From positions 1 through 64,000 of the forward strand of contig BDDD01005728.1 of the NCBI GenBank assembly GCA_001972305.1: a stretch of DNA of 64,000 nt, read 5' to 3'. Positions 45,575 through 57,127 of the stretch are shown piece after piece (within the stretch, counting starts at the first letter, position 1; every line of letters begins with the position of its first letter). Position numbers and translations under genes: made by a program. The notes under the pieces were generated by a model. The model was not told the origin of the DNA. It saw only the letters and a list, made by a program, of their open reading frames with translations, and made no database searches. Origin of the DNA: Cephalotus follicularis (Eukaryota > Streptophyta > Magnoliopsida > Oxalidales > Cephalotaceae).

Positions 45575-46985
45575 ATGTTGAGCCTACTCTTATATCTCGG
45601 ATTAAGACAGCTCAGAGTGATGATGGTGAGCTCCGGGCCTTAGTCCAGAATGTTTAAAAGGGTAAGCAATCGGAATTCCGTATGGATGAGCATGGTGTGA
45701 TATGGCTGGGTAATCGGTTGTGTGTTCTGGCAGATTCTTCTATCAGAGATGTTGTTTTGTCTGAGGCACACAGTTCTCCATTTTCTATACATCCGGGTTC
45801 TACGAAAATGTATAGAGACTTGAAGAAGAACTTCTGATGGAATGGAATGAAGAGGGATGTAGCGGAGTATGTTGGGAAGTGTTTGATCTGTCAGCAGGTA
45901 AAGATTGAACACCAGCGTGCTAGTGGTTTGTTACAACCCTTGGAAGTTCCGGTATGGAAATGGGAGAGTATATCAATGGACTTTGTTACGGGTTTGCTGA
46001 GAACTCTTAGAAGGAATTATGCTATCTGGGTAGTAGTGGATCGATTGACTAAATCGGCTCACTTCTTGGCTATCCGAGAGGACTTTTCTGTTGATCGTTT
46101 GGCAGAGGTGTTTCAGCAGGAGATAGTGAGACTACATGGGACTCTGGTATCCATTGTTTCGGATAGGGATCCTCGTTTCACTTCACGGTTTTGGAAAGGG
46201 TTCCAGAAAGCTTCGGGTACTAGGCTCAGTTACAGTACAGCTTTTCATCCACAGACAGATGGGCAGACTGAGAGAACCATCCAGACCTTAGAACATATGT
46301 TGAGGTCTTATGCTTTGGAGTGGACTAGGAGCTGGGATGAGTATTTGAGCTTGCTGGAGTTTGCCTACAATAACAGTTGGCATGCTAGTATCGGTATGGC
46401 TCCGTTTGAAGCTCTGTATGGGAGGAAGTGTCGTGCTCTGACATGTTAGGATGAGGTTGGAGAACGAGTTATCGAGGGACCCGAGCTAGTGCAGATCACT
46501 ACGGAGAAAGTGGCAATAGCAAGGGAGAGATTGAAAGTGGCTCAATCTCGACAGAAGAGTTATGCGGACAAACATTGGAGAGATTTGGAGTTCAAGGTGG
46601 GTGAACACGTGTTTTTGAAAGTTTCACCTTGGAAAGGAGTCCGACGTTTTGGGCTGAAGGGAAAGTTGAGTCCGTGGTTTATCGGGCCTTTCAAAGTTCT
46701 AGAGAGGATAGGCGCGGTTGCTTATTGGTTAGCTTTGCCTCCGTAGTTAAAGCATGTCCATAATGTGTCCCACGTGTCTTTGCTGAGAGGTTATCAGTAT
46801 CATCCCCTACATGTGGTTCACTATCCGTTGGACAGTATTCAGGAAGATTTATCTTGTGACGAGGAGGTCGAGGCTATTCTGGATCGACAGGAACGGGTGA
46901 CACGTAGCAAGACCGTTTCTTTTGTGAAGGTGTTGTGGAGGAATCATCCCGAACGTGAGGCTACTTGGGAGCTCGAGTAGCATAT
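45575..46985 (+). pseudogene. GypC integrase with chromodomain-like tail
   Basis: After a linker, the zinc-binding part reads [20 protein letters not shown], then CLICQQVKIEHQRASGLLQP. Core: VPVWKWESISMDFVTGLLRT, DRLTKSAHFLAIREDFSVDR, RLHGTLVSIVSDRDPRFTSR and FHPQTDGQTERTIQTLEHML. The C-terminal part (FKVGEHVFLKVSPWKGVRRF, GPFKVLERIGAVAYWLALPP) ends in a chromodomain-like tail (SFVKVLWRNHPEREATWELE) near 46910-46985. Confidence 0.9.
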
Positions 46986-47056
46986 TCGGGAGCGATATCC
47001 GCACTTGTTTGTTTGAGGTATGTGTAAGTTGTGATTTCGGGACGAAATCTTCTTTT

Positions 47057-47077
47057 TAGGGGAGGGGGTGGGGGGGA
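47057..47077 (+). other. GypC polypurine tract
   Basis: An almost unbroken run of G with a few A (AGGGGAGGGGGTGGGGGGA) directly before the 3' LTR at 47078. Confidence 0.93.
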
Positions 47078-49849
47078 TGTAATACCCTGCTTGTTCGTAT
47101 GTGTTTTACGGATTTTGTGTGTGTTTTCAGGCTTATTAATTTGGTTAATTTTAAAGTCCGGTTGCCCTGTGTTTTGGGCTTATGTGAATTGGGCTGACAG
47201 ATACCAGTCCGAATTTTGGGTATGTTGTGCAATGTTGGGTTTGGATTTTTTTAATTCATTTAATCAAAATTTTATTCCTTTTTATTTTAAAATACTTTAA
47301 TTCATTTTAATTTTATTAATTTTCTTTCCTTTTTTTATTTTTCTTTCCTTTTTCCCTCTTCTTTCCTTTCTTTCTTATTCTTCTCCCGAATTCTCCCTCC
47401 CCTCATTACTCTCACACGTCTTCAATCTCCAAATTCCTTATTCAACCGATTCTTGTTCCCACTTCTTCCTTTTAGGAGCAGATTTTGTCTTCTCCTTTTC
47501 CTTTTTGAGAGTGTCATTGCCATTTTTATATGTGTGTCTCTCTTTCTTGCAAGCCACTGCCGAATTCTGCCTTGTGAGTCTGTGTTAATCTGTTGTGGAT
47601 TCATTTCATCAGGTTGTTGAGGTAATCTCAAATTCTGTTGTCCTTTGGTTGGATTTCTAAATTGATTTCAAAGCTTTATACTTTTCTCTTGGTTTTGTTC
47701 TCTTGGGTCCCCTGTGTACACCTGATTAACCAGTAGAATTGTGGTGTTCTTGCTGTGTTTTCGTGTCATTGGTAATCACTACAGGTTAGTTAAATTGGTT
47801 CCCTACAGTGATGGTTTTGTTTCAAAGTTATAATGTCAGTTTTATTTTCCTGCTGTCCTTTGGTTTCAATTCCTATGTTAATATGTTCTGTCATTGTGTT
47901 GTTAAGACTGTCAACATGTTTTATACACCTTAAACATGTCATAATCTAGTTTTAAAGTCTGCAAATTATACTGGACAGAAATCTGGGCATATATGTATGC
48001 ATATTATTCTTGCTTTCTCTAGGAAGTTAAGCCACTGTCGAACTGTTTTCCTGTCAATTATGTGTTCCTTTGTCATTTCAATGTCATATTATGTCATATA
48101 ATTATGTCCTTGTGTCTCTGGTGTAACGTTGTACTCGTTTGAATCAGTTTTTGTATTGAAATTTTTCATGCTGCTGCTGCTCTATTGTCCAGAAAAGTCG
48201 GTTGTTCTTGTGGACAGTCGGCTGGATTGGATGAACAGTCGACTGCCATATGAACACAGTTGACTGTCTTGGGTTGAGTAGTCGACTGGATCTATGAACC
48301 AGTCGACTGCCTGTATTCTGTTTTGAGTAGTCGACTGGACCTTTGTGATTAGTCGACTGCCAAGCTTCCCCAGTTGGCTGGTGCTCTGTAACAGTAGACT
48401 ATTTTGCCCAGAAAAGTACTATTTTCAACTGTTTTGATCCGTTTGTTCCTCGAATCGATCCGGGTCTTTTCTAAACACTGTTATGAATCTGTTTAATGTT
48501 TCTGATGTGTCTTAGACTCTTATACGTATGGCTTTGGTGTTTTTTAGATTGTTGTGCCTCAAATGGAGTTTGTTTTAAATCACCTATCCGTAAGTGCATT
48601 GTGAACGCATAAGGTACGGATTTCTATCGTTTCCTTGGTTATCTGAATTTCGAACTGAAGACAGTTTTACTATGCTTCTTCGTTTATGAAATTGATAATG
48701 TTTTATGGTTTTGATATGTTTAAAATGAAGTTGATTTGACATTTTTAAATGATTCTGACTTTATGCATATGATATGAAATGATACGATATGTTACGATAT
48801 GATCACCTCTTTATAGCGAAGTATAAATGAGTTGATGATTTGGGTTATGAAATGTATGTTATGATACCGTTGTGAGCGGTTTCCAAATATGTTATGTGAA
48901 AGCATATTTTATGTGGTTTTAAATTTATTTTGATAAATCATTGTTTTTTAAATGACTGAATACTGAGTATTGTACCCACCTACGGGGCGTAGCATAGGCA
49001 CGTCGTAGGCCTGGCACGGGGACGTGACACTTCTGTAGCGGTGTGATTAGTCTACGGCGTCTCTGAGTGTTATGAATAAATCCCATGAGGTGAATTTATG
49101 GATCCGCTATGTATGATAGAGGCGTATGAATCGATTCTAGTTTATGATATGTGATATGAGGTGTGATCAAATATGTGATATGTGAGAATTGACTTGTGTA
49201 GTGCCGTACACTTCAATTCTAGTGGGCATGTGGAATTAGCACCTCCCTTGCCAAATTTATGTTATGTGATATGTATGTGGCTCAGTATGACCTATGATTC
49301 GTAAATGATTTTGTGAAATGTTTCGCAAATGTTTCGAAGGTTATATAGACTTATGAAAGTACAAATGTGATTTTACGATTATTTAATTGTTTTAATTACT
49401 TAAGATTTCTGTTACGTTATTATTGAAATCTTACTGTTTTTAAACTTATCATTTACTGTTTTTATTTCCCTTATCCGTACTGAGGTTTGCTCAGCCGCGT
49501 TTTTGTTTCCATGGGGCAGGTTATCGGGAGCAGCGGGGGAATGTGTGAACGAGAGATGACCACCCTATGTGTTTGGATCCCTAGCAGTGTGATCCCTATG
49601 TTATGTCTAGTGGTTATAAACAATGATACTTATGTTTTTATGTTTTAAATTTTAGAACTGGAATATGTTTTGAGTTTTGTTTCCGCAAATGCTTAATATG
49701 GTTAATTGCTAAGTTTTAATGTTTCAGTTATGATTAGACCGCCACGTTTTTGGCTAATTAAGTAATGTTATGATCAGTTATGTTAAGATATGTTATGATA
49801 GGTTCTGTATTATGACCCGTAACGATTCCCGCCGTACGGGGGTGTTACA
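47078..49849 (+). repeat. 3' LTR of GypC
   Basis: A 2772-bp copy of 39667-42434, including the CAGTCGACTG cluster at 48190-48405 and the ATGGGGCAG/GTTATC stretch near 49512-49524, where the AG is better kept than in the 5' copy. Confidence 0.95.
48190..48405. repeat. CAGTCGACTG motif cluster in the GypC 3' LTR
   Basis: The same ten units as 40783-40990 with a few transitions (AGTTGACTG, CAGTTGGCTG, CAGTAGACT). Changes tend to fall on the CpG or next to it. Confidence 0.88.
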
Positions 49850-49854
49850 CCGCA

Positions 49855-51340
49855 ATAATCAAAAAATACCTGAAAATCCAATAAACACCACCACTGTAGT
49901 CTATTAGAAACATAAAAATATAATAATTAAATAATTAAAATCACACATTTTTATGTTTATCAAATACCCCCATCCTTACACTTTGCTTGTCCTCAAGCAA
50001 ACAAAATGGAATGCTAAGAACACAAAAATAAAAAATAAAAAAAAGCATAAACAATAAACACAAACAAAAACAAAAACCTAACTCACTTTCATAGGAATCA
50101 CGATTGCATTTAGCACATGCAACAAGCCTTTAAACCCCTATGTGTCCCTAGTGGACGAGTTTTGTCTCGTGAGTGTTTTCCAACGAAAAAACACACAAAA
50201 TTCAGTTCGTCAAAAATTTTGACAGTAGGATAAATGTATGTCTACTAAAAAATTCATAGAACACCCCCATATTTGAATTTTTTTTATATCATTCCAAGTT
50301 CTAGACTCAAAAGACATCTTAATTAAGAAATTTCACAACATAATTTTTCTTTTCTTTCGCAATATGTAACTAGTCAAGATATGCATTCTTAATAACATAA
50401 AATCTAGTTCGGAGTCGAACAAAGAACTTTATCACTTACACACATTTTCTTTCTTTTGCTTTTTTTTTTCTCTTTTTATTCATTCTTCCACTCTTTGCCG
50501 TCTGAAATGTCATAGATGGAGCAAACACCAGACACTCAAAGTACTAAGTAGCTTCAGATTTTTTTTAATTCGTGTCCACTACCATTGGTTTGAATGACAT
50601 GGATGGAGCAAATACCAGACACCCAAATTACTAAGTAGCTTCGGATTTTAGCAACTTAAATTTGTGCAGTGTCTTGATCTCCTAAGCTTTATATAGCGAG
50701 CTTTCGACCAGTTACTCTCAAACCAGTTGGCTTTAAGGAACTAGGTGTAAAACACCCCTAAGGCTTAATTACTCGAATCAAATAGGCTACAGACCAAGAC
50801 TGAATTCAAAAAGGTAAAATATGCTTCGTTCTTATATATATATATATATGCAAGAACATCCATTCATTATCCTTCTCCTTACTAAAATTTATGAAACTTC
50901 GAAAACATACAAGATGGTCTTTTTTTTATATTTATCTTTATTCATTTATTTTTTCCACAAAACTCCTACATTGAGATGCATTCTTTTTCTTTTCCTTGAA
51001 AACAAAATTTTTATTATTTCTCCTATGGGGTTTTCTATTATTTCTAAGCATATCAACATTTATTCCTACTTTCAAAATTAAAATGAACTACGGTATTAAC
51101 CCCCCCCAATCCTTAAACGTTGCATTGTCCTCAATGCAATGAAACACAACTATAAATTAACAAAATATGAAAGAAAATAGACAAAAAAAATGCAAATATG
51201 ATATATAAAATAAAATAAAAACACAGTGGGTTGCCTCCCACAAAGCGCTTTGGTTTAACGTCTTTGGCTAGACGCAGCTGGTGTGGATATCAAAGAGGAG
51301 TCTAGACAGAATCAATCAAGTCAGTAGACTCAATGATCTG
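49855..51340 (-). other. Ath2 3' LTR end, polypurine tract and 3' untranslated region
   Basis: The LTR end is at 49962 (minus strand starts TGATAAACATAAAAATG), next to the tract AAGGATGGGGGTATT (49963-49977). A second tract-like run, GGATTGGGGGGGGTTAATAC (minus), lies near 51098-51118. Between them the sequence is AT-rich and non-coding, with a duplicated segment of about 85-bp spacing (50505-50560 and 50590-50655, sharing GATGGAGCAAA, ACCAGACAC and TAAGTAGCTTC) and a TA microsatellite near 50833-50849. GGGTTGCCTCCCACAAAGCG (about 51228-51247) is a sequence familiar from the 3' regions of Athila-type elements. Confidence 0.75.
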
Positions 51341-52696
51341 TCAATTAGTAATTCCATCCACATATGGTTTCAAAAGTGGCCCATTGACTTTAAATGTGTC
51401 TTCAAAACCTGTCGAAGAAAACTCAAAAACACTACATGAAAGCACAGTGTGAACAATATAAATAGCATCCCAAAAAGATTTCCACCAATAAAAACCATGA
51501 AGAGAACCATAACATTTAAGTGTATCAACACAATGGGAGAAAACAATTTCTATAATATAAGAACCATCCCAACAACAATTCCACCAGTAAAAACTGTCAA
51601 GAACGCAATCTACCAAATTACTAGTCTCCCAATCCCAAAGAACATTCACAATTTCAAATGAGGTGGAACAATGACCCATGAATGAATTTTTTATATTACA
51701 AGGAAATTCTTTTAATTCAAATTTCAAAGACTTTTCTATGAATGGTTTATGCCAAGATGTGGGCAATGGACCCACTGATTCTAACACCTCAAAGAAGTCT
51801 CCTTTTTCAATCTCCTCAAATTCCCTCATACAGTCACTGATGATTTCATCAAATTCGTATTCCCTATCCGAGACGGATTAAATAACCCCATTATCTAACC
51901 ACTTCAAAAATTCCTGTTGAATTGCTTCCTCATCCTCTATTTCCTTCAAGCATTCACTGAAGTTTCTATCAAACTCTATGTCAAAGGACGTTTGGTCAGG
52001 CGTGGCAATTTTGTGAGTGTAATGGGATAGATGATCCCATTCGCTATCGGATGTTGGCTCACTGAGCTTATTTTCTAGCCAAGCTAACTTTGCTTCATTT
52101 TCCAACCACTGTAACATGTCCTTTTGGGTAGAGAAGCTCAAATGTTGCTGGAAAGAGTTATGCACAAATGTCTCGGGTGTACACTTGGATACTACCTCAT
52201 CAATCATGTCCATGGCTCCGGATCGATAATTTATGAAAGCATTTGCTGTGGCCAAGAAGGGACAACCTAAGATAATCGATTGTGGCTTCCCATTCGAAGA
52301 GGTTTCCATATCGAGCACAAGGAAATCCACAGGAAAATAAAGCTCGTCTACTTTCACTAAAACGTCCTCAATGAATCCCTTCAGAATTTTCAAAGATCTA
52401 TCAGCAAGTTGAAGAGTTACCTCAGTGGGTTTCAATTCTCCTAATCCGAAATGGTCATAAACTGAGCTAGGGAGGATGTTAACGCTGGCCCATAAATCCA
52501 AAAGTTCTCTCTCGATAAGTAAATTTCCAATATTGCAAGATATCAGAGGAGCTCCAGGGTCTTTGAGTTTAGGTGGCAACTTGATGGAAATAATTGCGCT
52601 CACCTGCTCTGTTAAATGGACTATTTTTGGAATGTGCGTTTTCAGCTTACGCTTCATGTTGCATAAGTCTTTCAGAAACTTGGCATATGCTGGCAC
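51341..52696 (-). pseudogene. Ath2 protease region joined to a short integrase-tail remnant
   Basis: The protease box is LLDLWASVNILPSSVYDHFG, with PTEVTLQLADRSLKILKGFI, VKVDELYFPVDFLVLDMETS and SIILGCPFLATANAFINYRS, matching Ath1 22032-22883. Left of it lie the linker (SVGPLPTSWHKPFIEKSLKF) and repeated relatives of the Athila integrase tail (WDGSYIIEIVFSHC, WDAIYIVHTVLSCSVFEF, DTFKVNGPLLK). Nothing resembling RT, RNase H or the integrase core lies between. Confidence 0.8.
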
Positions 52697-54433
52697 TTGT
52701 CGTATCGCATATAGGAGTGGAAGGTTGATCTAGACTTGCTTAAAGAGTTCCATCATCTTATCCATCCATCCAGCCTTTTTACCCAAAAGAGGAACTAAAG
52801 ACGAAGATCGCAAACACTCAGGAAAAGGTGCTTTAGGTGAAGCAGGAATAATGTCTTTGTCCTTCCCTTTGTGTTCATTCTCTTTAGATATGGAGGCTTT
52901 AGTGACTTCTGTTTTAGAATTTCTAACGCTCTCTTTCTCACCACTCTCGGAAGACTCATTCTCCTCAAGACTCTTTTCATGAGTCGGATCAGGATTTGGA
53001 ACAGTGACTTGCAGTTCTCCGATTATTCTACCACTTCTCAAAGTAGTAACTGTTTGAGCTTGTTCAATGTGGGAACACTGTCCAGGCTGATTCCTAGGGT
53101 TACCCACCACTTGACTAGGTAGGTGTCCTTCTTCTCTTTTCCTAATGATATCGGCTAGCTGTCCTATTTGAGATTCTAATTTTGAGATAGATTGGGTATG
53201 GGAGTGAAGAATCTAATCATATTATTTACTACTCTTTGTTATCCCATCCAAAGCAAATAGAACCTTATCCATTTTATCTTCAGCTGCCGTGGGCACTTGA
53301 TGTGGTGGAGGATTTCGTTGTTGCACATCCCTATAGGCATTTTGATAAGGAATGGAATTATTTTCCCTATATGGGGGATTGTGGCTAGTATTGGGCTGCT
53401 TCCATGAAAAATTGGGGTGATTCCTCCATCCCGAGTTATACGTATTGGAAAATGGATTGTTAACCGATCTAGAGAATCCTTGAATTGCTTGTGCTTGCTC
53501 TTGAATAAATTCAGGGTATTGCACATCAAGCGGACAATCACTCATGTAATGTGTATGGCTAGTGCACAAAGCACAAGCCTCTTGTGCAATGGAATTCTGA
53601 GTAGATTATGTCAGAAGCGTCCCTATGGTCAGCACTTTATCTAATTTCTGGGATAAGATGTCCACCCTATCTAATTTCTGAGATAATATGTCCACCTTAG
53701 CCTTGATTGTTTCAAATTGGCTAACTTCATATATACCTCCTTTATTTTGAGTACCCGTAGCGGAAGACTCTACTCTGGATGATAAATGATGCAAAGAGTT
53801 CTCGCTGAGAGACTCAAACAATTGCCAAGCCTCGTCTTCACTTTTGTGTATGAATGTACCTCAACAAGAAGCATCCACCATCTGCCTATTTTGTGCGATC
53901 AGTCCATCGTAGAAGCATTGGACTAACTACGATTTAGGAATGGCATGATAGGGGAATTTTCTGATGAGATCCTTTTATCGTTCCCATGACTCAAGGAACT
54001 GCTCACCATCTTGTTACGAGAAGCTAGTGAGTGCTCGTTTTATCTGGTTAGTTCGGCCTATGGGAAAATATTTCTTGAGGAACTTGTGCTGTAATTGTGC
54101 CCATGTGGTGATGATTATGGAGTCTAAGGAATATAACCATTGTTTAGCTCTATCTTTCAATGAGAATGGAAATAAGATTAACTTAAGCGCATCCTTTGAC
54201 AATTTCTGAATTTTAAACGTTGAACAAATCTCAATGAACTCATCAAAATGCTTGTATGGTTCATCATTGACAAGTCTATAAAAGGATGGTGACATCTGAA
54301 TAATACTGGACTTGATCTCATACTGAGCTGCTAGGACAGCAGGCACCCAAATACACGAGGCAGTGGTATATGCACATGGGGTAAAATATTCACTCAAGGG
54401 CCATCTTGGTTGCGCGTTATGATTTTCACCCAT
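52697..54433 (-). pseudogene. Ath2 gag and gag-protease linker
   Basis: The reading starts at 54433 (MGENHNAQPRWPLSEYFTPC). The core includes FEIKSSIIQ-type, EPYKHFDEFIEICSTFKIQK, LKLILFPFSLKDRAKQWLYS and TTWAQLQHKFLKKYFPIGRT, the standard Athila gag signature. A zinc-knuckle-like CTSHTHYMSDCPL lies near 53530-53569. An acidic Lys/Glu/Ser linker follows (52730-53110). It is a fossil. Confidence 0.83.
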
Positions 54434-54634
54434 TCTGTTATTCGCTCTAATTCCAGCTAAAGTTCTTTCAATTTCTAGATCGCGGGTAAGTATTTTGGAG
54501 TCTAATGATCATCGGCCTAGCATGCATCTAACTAAATTAAAAAAGAGAAAATTTCCTAAGATATTTTTTTTTTGGACTCACTAAGCTCCCTAAGCTATTT
54601 TTAGCACTCACTACGCTCCCCGGCAACGGCGCCA
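54434..54634 (-). other. Ath2 5' leader and tRNA-Asp primer-binding site
   Basis: AT-rich leader. 54617-54634 reads TCCCCGGCAACGGCGCCA on the plus strand, an exact match to the 3' end of plant tRNA-Asp. Confidence 0.92.
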
Positions 54635-54647
54635 AAATTTTTACGGG

Positions 54648-56382
54648 TGCCGTTAGGCCGAATCAAAATTACCCTAATCTAACAATTTAGCAAGTGGAAG
54701 TAAGGATAGTTCCCACGAAGAGCTAAAAGGAGGTGCTATAAAAATAAACACAGGATGCACTAAAACAGAAAATAAATGAACAATAAAAATAATTTAGAAA
54801 AGATGATTGATTGGATTAAACTATGGCAATGAGAAATTGAACAATTAAAATTAAACGTCTAATGTAAACTAAAAAAATAAATAAATAAGAAAAGTGATAT
54901 GAAAATGCAATCCCGTAGATGTGAGAATCCTCGCATGCTTATGTATATATTCAAATTCTTGGTACAAGTTTCAGTTTAGCACAGAAAATTACCGAATTAA
55001 CGTAGGTATAACCTATCCTGTCAAACCTTGATACTCTCAAAAGGTTGATTGGTTAAACAGTGTCTTTGGTTAACACAGCAAACTAGTGATTTAGCCTAGG
55101 TACAACCTATCCCGTCACACCTTGATACTCTCAAAAGGTTGATTAGTTAAAGGGTATCTTTGGTAAACACAACAAACTATTGATTTACCCTAGGTGCAAC
55201 CTATCCCGTCACACCTTGATACTCTCAAAAGGTTGATTGGTTAAAGGCTGTCATTGGTTCAATCACATAGAAAGATATTACATGATATAGATGAAATAAA
55301 GCTGCTAACAATAAATCATCAAAATATATTTTATATATTAAAAATTCTTCTCATCAATGTTGTCACTACATGAACAAGAAAAAGTGTCTCACAAACATGC
55401 AATTAAACTTAAAACCAAAACTGAAATATATATATATATATATATAACATGGGTTCATCTACATCTAGGGATTAGAGAAACTTAGCCGAGCATGATGACA
55501 ATGGTAGCAAATTTCTTCAATGAATTCTCCATCCTCTCCACGTCGTTTATCCTCTTTCTCTACTGCTCCGTACGTCTCCCTTCTTGCGTCTCTCTCGTAT
55601 CTGCGTTATTTTTTTCTTTCTTGTGCCTCTATGCCATATATATATGTTTGTAGCCGACTTAAGACGTGCGGCGCTCTTGTTTTATTTTCGTATTTGACCC
55701 AGCGCATGTTGCTGGGCGTGGATTGCTGGGCATGAGGTGCACATGATGAAGTTGGTTATGTGGATGGATGTTGGCATATGGGCTGAAGACTTATTGCATG
55801 TATGGATTGCTTGTGTGTTGAATTGAAGCTTGAGGCACATGGACTGATTGGTTTACATGGATGGTAGGACTAATGCACATGTGGGCTTTGGCGTGTATTG
55901 ATTGCATGAGCTTCATGGTATGCATGCATGGGTTGATGAGAATGATGCTTAATGCGCATGGAGGCGTCAAGACGCAGGCGGCAAGAATTGAAATTGATGG
56001 AGAGTGACATCATGATGACGTAAGCATGGGCTCAACATGTTTCAACATTTGTTTTCTTGCAATATCTCTTCATCGGATGTTCAGAATGAATTGGCCCAAG
56101 AACTAAAAGTGCTCCAAATAATTTTATGAACAAAATGAGCCCAATATTCGATATCTTCTGAGCCTTAAATTTTTACTTCTCTCGCTTAAGTGAGTGCATT
56201 CTTTAACCGATCGTTGACTTCAAACCACTTTAACTAAAAAATTAGCACTTAGCTTCATTTTCTCTTATTCCGTAATAAGCAAATAATACTTGAAAATCAA
56301 ATAAACACCACCATAGTAGTCTATTCCAAACATAAAAATATAATAAATAAATCATTAAAATCACACATTTTTATGTTTATCA
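54648..56382 (-). repeat. 5' LTR of Ath2
   Basis: About 1.73 kb. The right end TTTATGTTTATCA (56382) matches the 3' LTR end at 49962. The left end is placed at TGCCG (54648), about 13 bases from the primer-binding site, and is less certain. It is non-coding, with a TA microsatellite at about 55427-55447. No CGTCGACG cluster is seen. Confidence 0.82.
54973..55256. repeat. 94-bp tandem repeat in the Ath2 5' LTR
   Basis: Three copies with core CCTTGATACTCTCAAAAGGT. The shared ACCTATC word starts at 55011, 55105 and 55199. Confidence 0.9.
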
Positions 56383-57127
56383 TATATTATGATGGATTTA
56401 TATGATATTATGGTTATGGGTAGCTGTATATATGGTAGATGGATGCACTAGTCTAATTGTTATGGTTAAAAATGTATTGAAATGGGAATCAAAGAAAGAA
56501 TTTAGAGTTCAAGTTTATAGGCCTAATTCCTTTTGTTTCTAGTTTCATGGGTTACGGGCATATGTCTGAAGTGATAAAGTTGTTTTTAACTTGCTATCGA
56601 CCTTAGGAGCTTATAACTACCTTTGGATCAGATTTTGAACGGATTTAAATGGTTTTACATTTAATTTTTTAGTGGATTCGATGAACTGCCTGCTGCTACC
56701 AAACCGTCGACATTTTGGATATAAGCGTCGACGCTTTGATTGTGCAAACCGGCAATTTTTACATTAAAACCTGTCGACGCTTAAGGAAAAATGGGCAAAC
56801 CGTTGACACTTTTGATTAAAGCATTGACGCTTTGTGTTTGGCATAAATGGCTGACACTTAGTGGACACGTCGATGCTTAAGGCATAGAACCTTAACCGTC
56901 GATGCCTAGCATTATAGCGTTGACGCTTAGTGCCCTATTTCAGCCAAATCACACTATTTTCAATTGTTTTTCAATCCCAAATGGTTTTCTCTTCAAATGG
57001 ATTCCATAGGAAGTCTTCCTAAGGCCTTGCAACCTATGGAAATCCACTTTTAACATCTTTAATCTCCAAATTGACTTCCGAAGTGATTCTTTAAAGAAAA
57101 GTTTCAACAAAAGAGTTTTATAAAAAT
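56383..57127 (+). repeat. GypD0: LTR fragment of the GypD family, inverted relative to GypD1
   Basis: Read on the + strand, this stretch aligns with the reverse complement of about 61740-61190 in the GypD1 3' LTR. Shared landmarks are TGATGGATT at the left, CCATAGGAAGT and CCTAAGGCCTTG near 57010, and GAGTTTTATAA-like sequence at the right. It appears to be a piece of an older, + sense LTR into which Ath2 (left) and GypD1 (right) inserted. Neither insertion can be confirmed from both sides in this window. There is no gene. Confidence 0.75.
56700..56935. repeat. CGTCGACG motif cluster in GypD0
   Basis: About ten units, such as AAACCGTCGACATTTTG, TAAGCGTCGACGCTTTG, CCTGTCGACGCTTAAGG and decayed TTGACGCTT and TCGATGC forms. 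Confidence 0.83.

Larger units (their letters stand above)
39667..49849 (+). mobile_element. GypC: complete-span Ty3/gypsy Tekay/Del-type element on the + strand
   Basis: 10,183 bp with perfect CCGCA duplications (39662-39666 and 49850-49854), LTRs of 2768 and 2772 bp, primer-binding site, gag to chromodomain-like tail, and a strong polypurine tract. No other element is nested in it. The LTRs differ by roughly 2-3% in the stretches I counted, suggesting an age near one million years at the usual grass rate. The structure looks whole, but coding is broken with about six breaks. Confidence 0.95.
39618..56382 (-). mobile_element. Ath2: Athila-type element, incomplete, split by GypC
   Basis: Visible parts are a 3' LTR remnant (39618-39666 and 49855-49962), a polypurine tract (49963-49977), a long 3' untranslated region, gag-protease remains (51341-54433), a tRNA-Asp primer-binding site (54617-54634) and a 5' LTR (about 54648-56382). 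No RT, RNase H or integrase core is recognisable, so this copy is an internally shortened derivative. The matching LTR ends differ by about 9-10% over 155 bp, the most of any pair here. This agrees with its outer position in the nest. The left part of the 3' LTR lies beyond the window. Confidence 0.87.
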
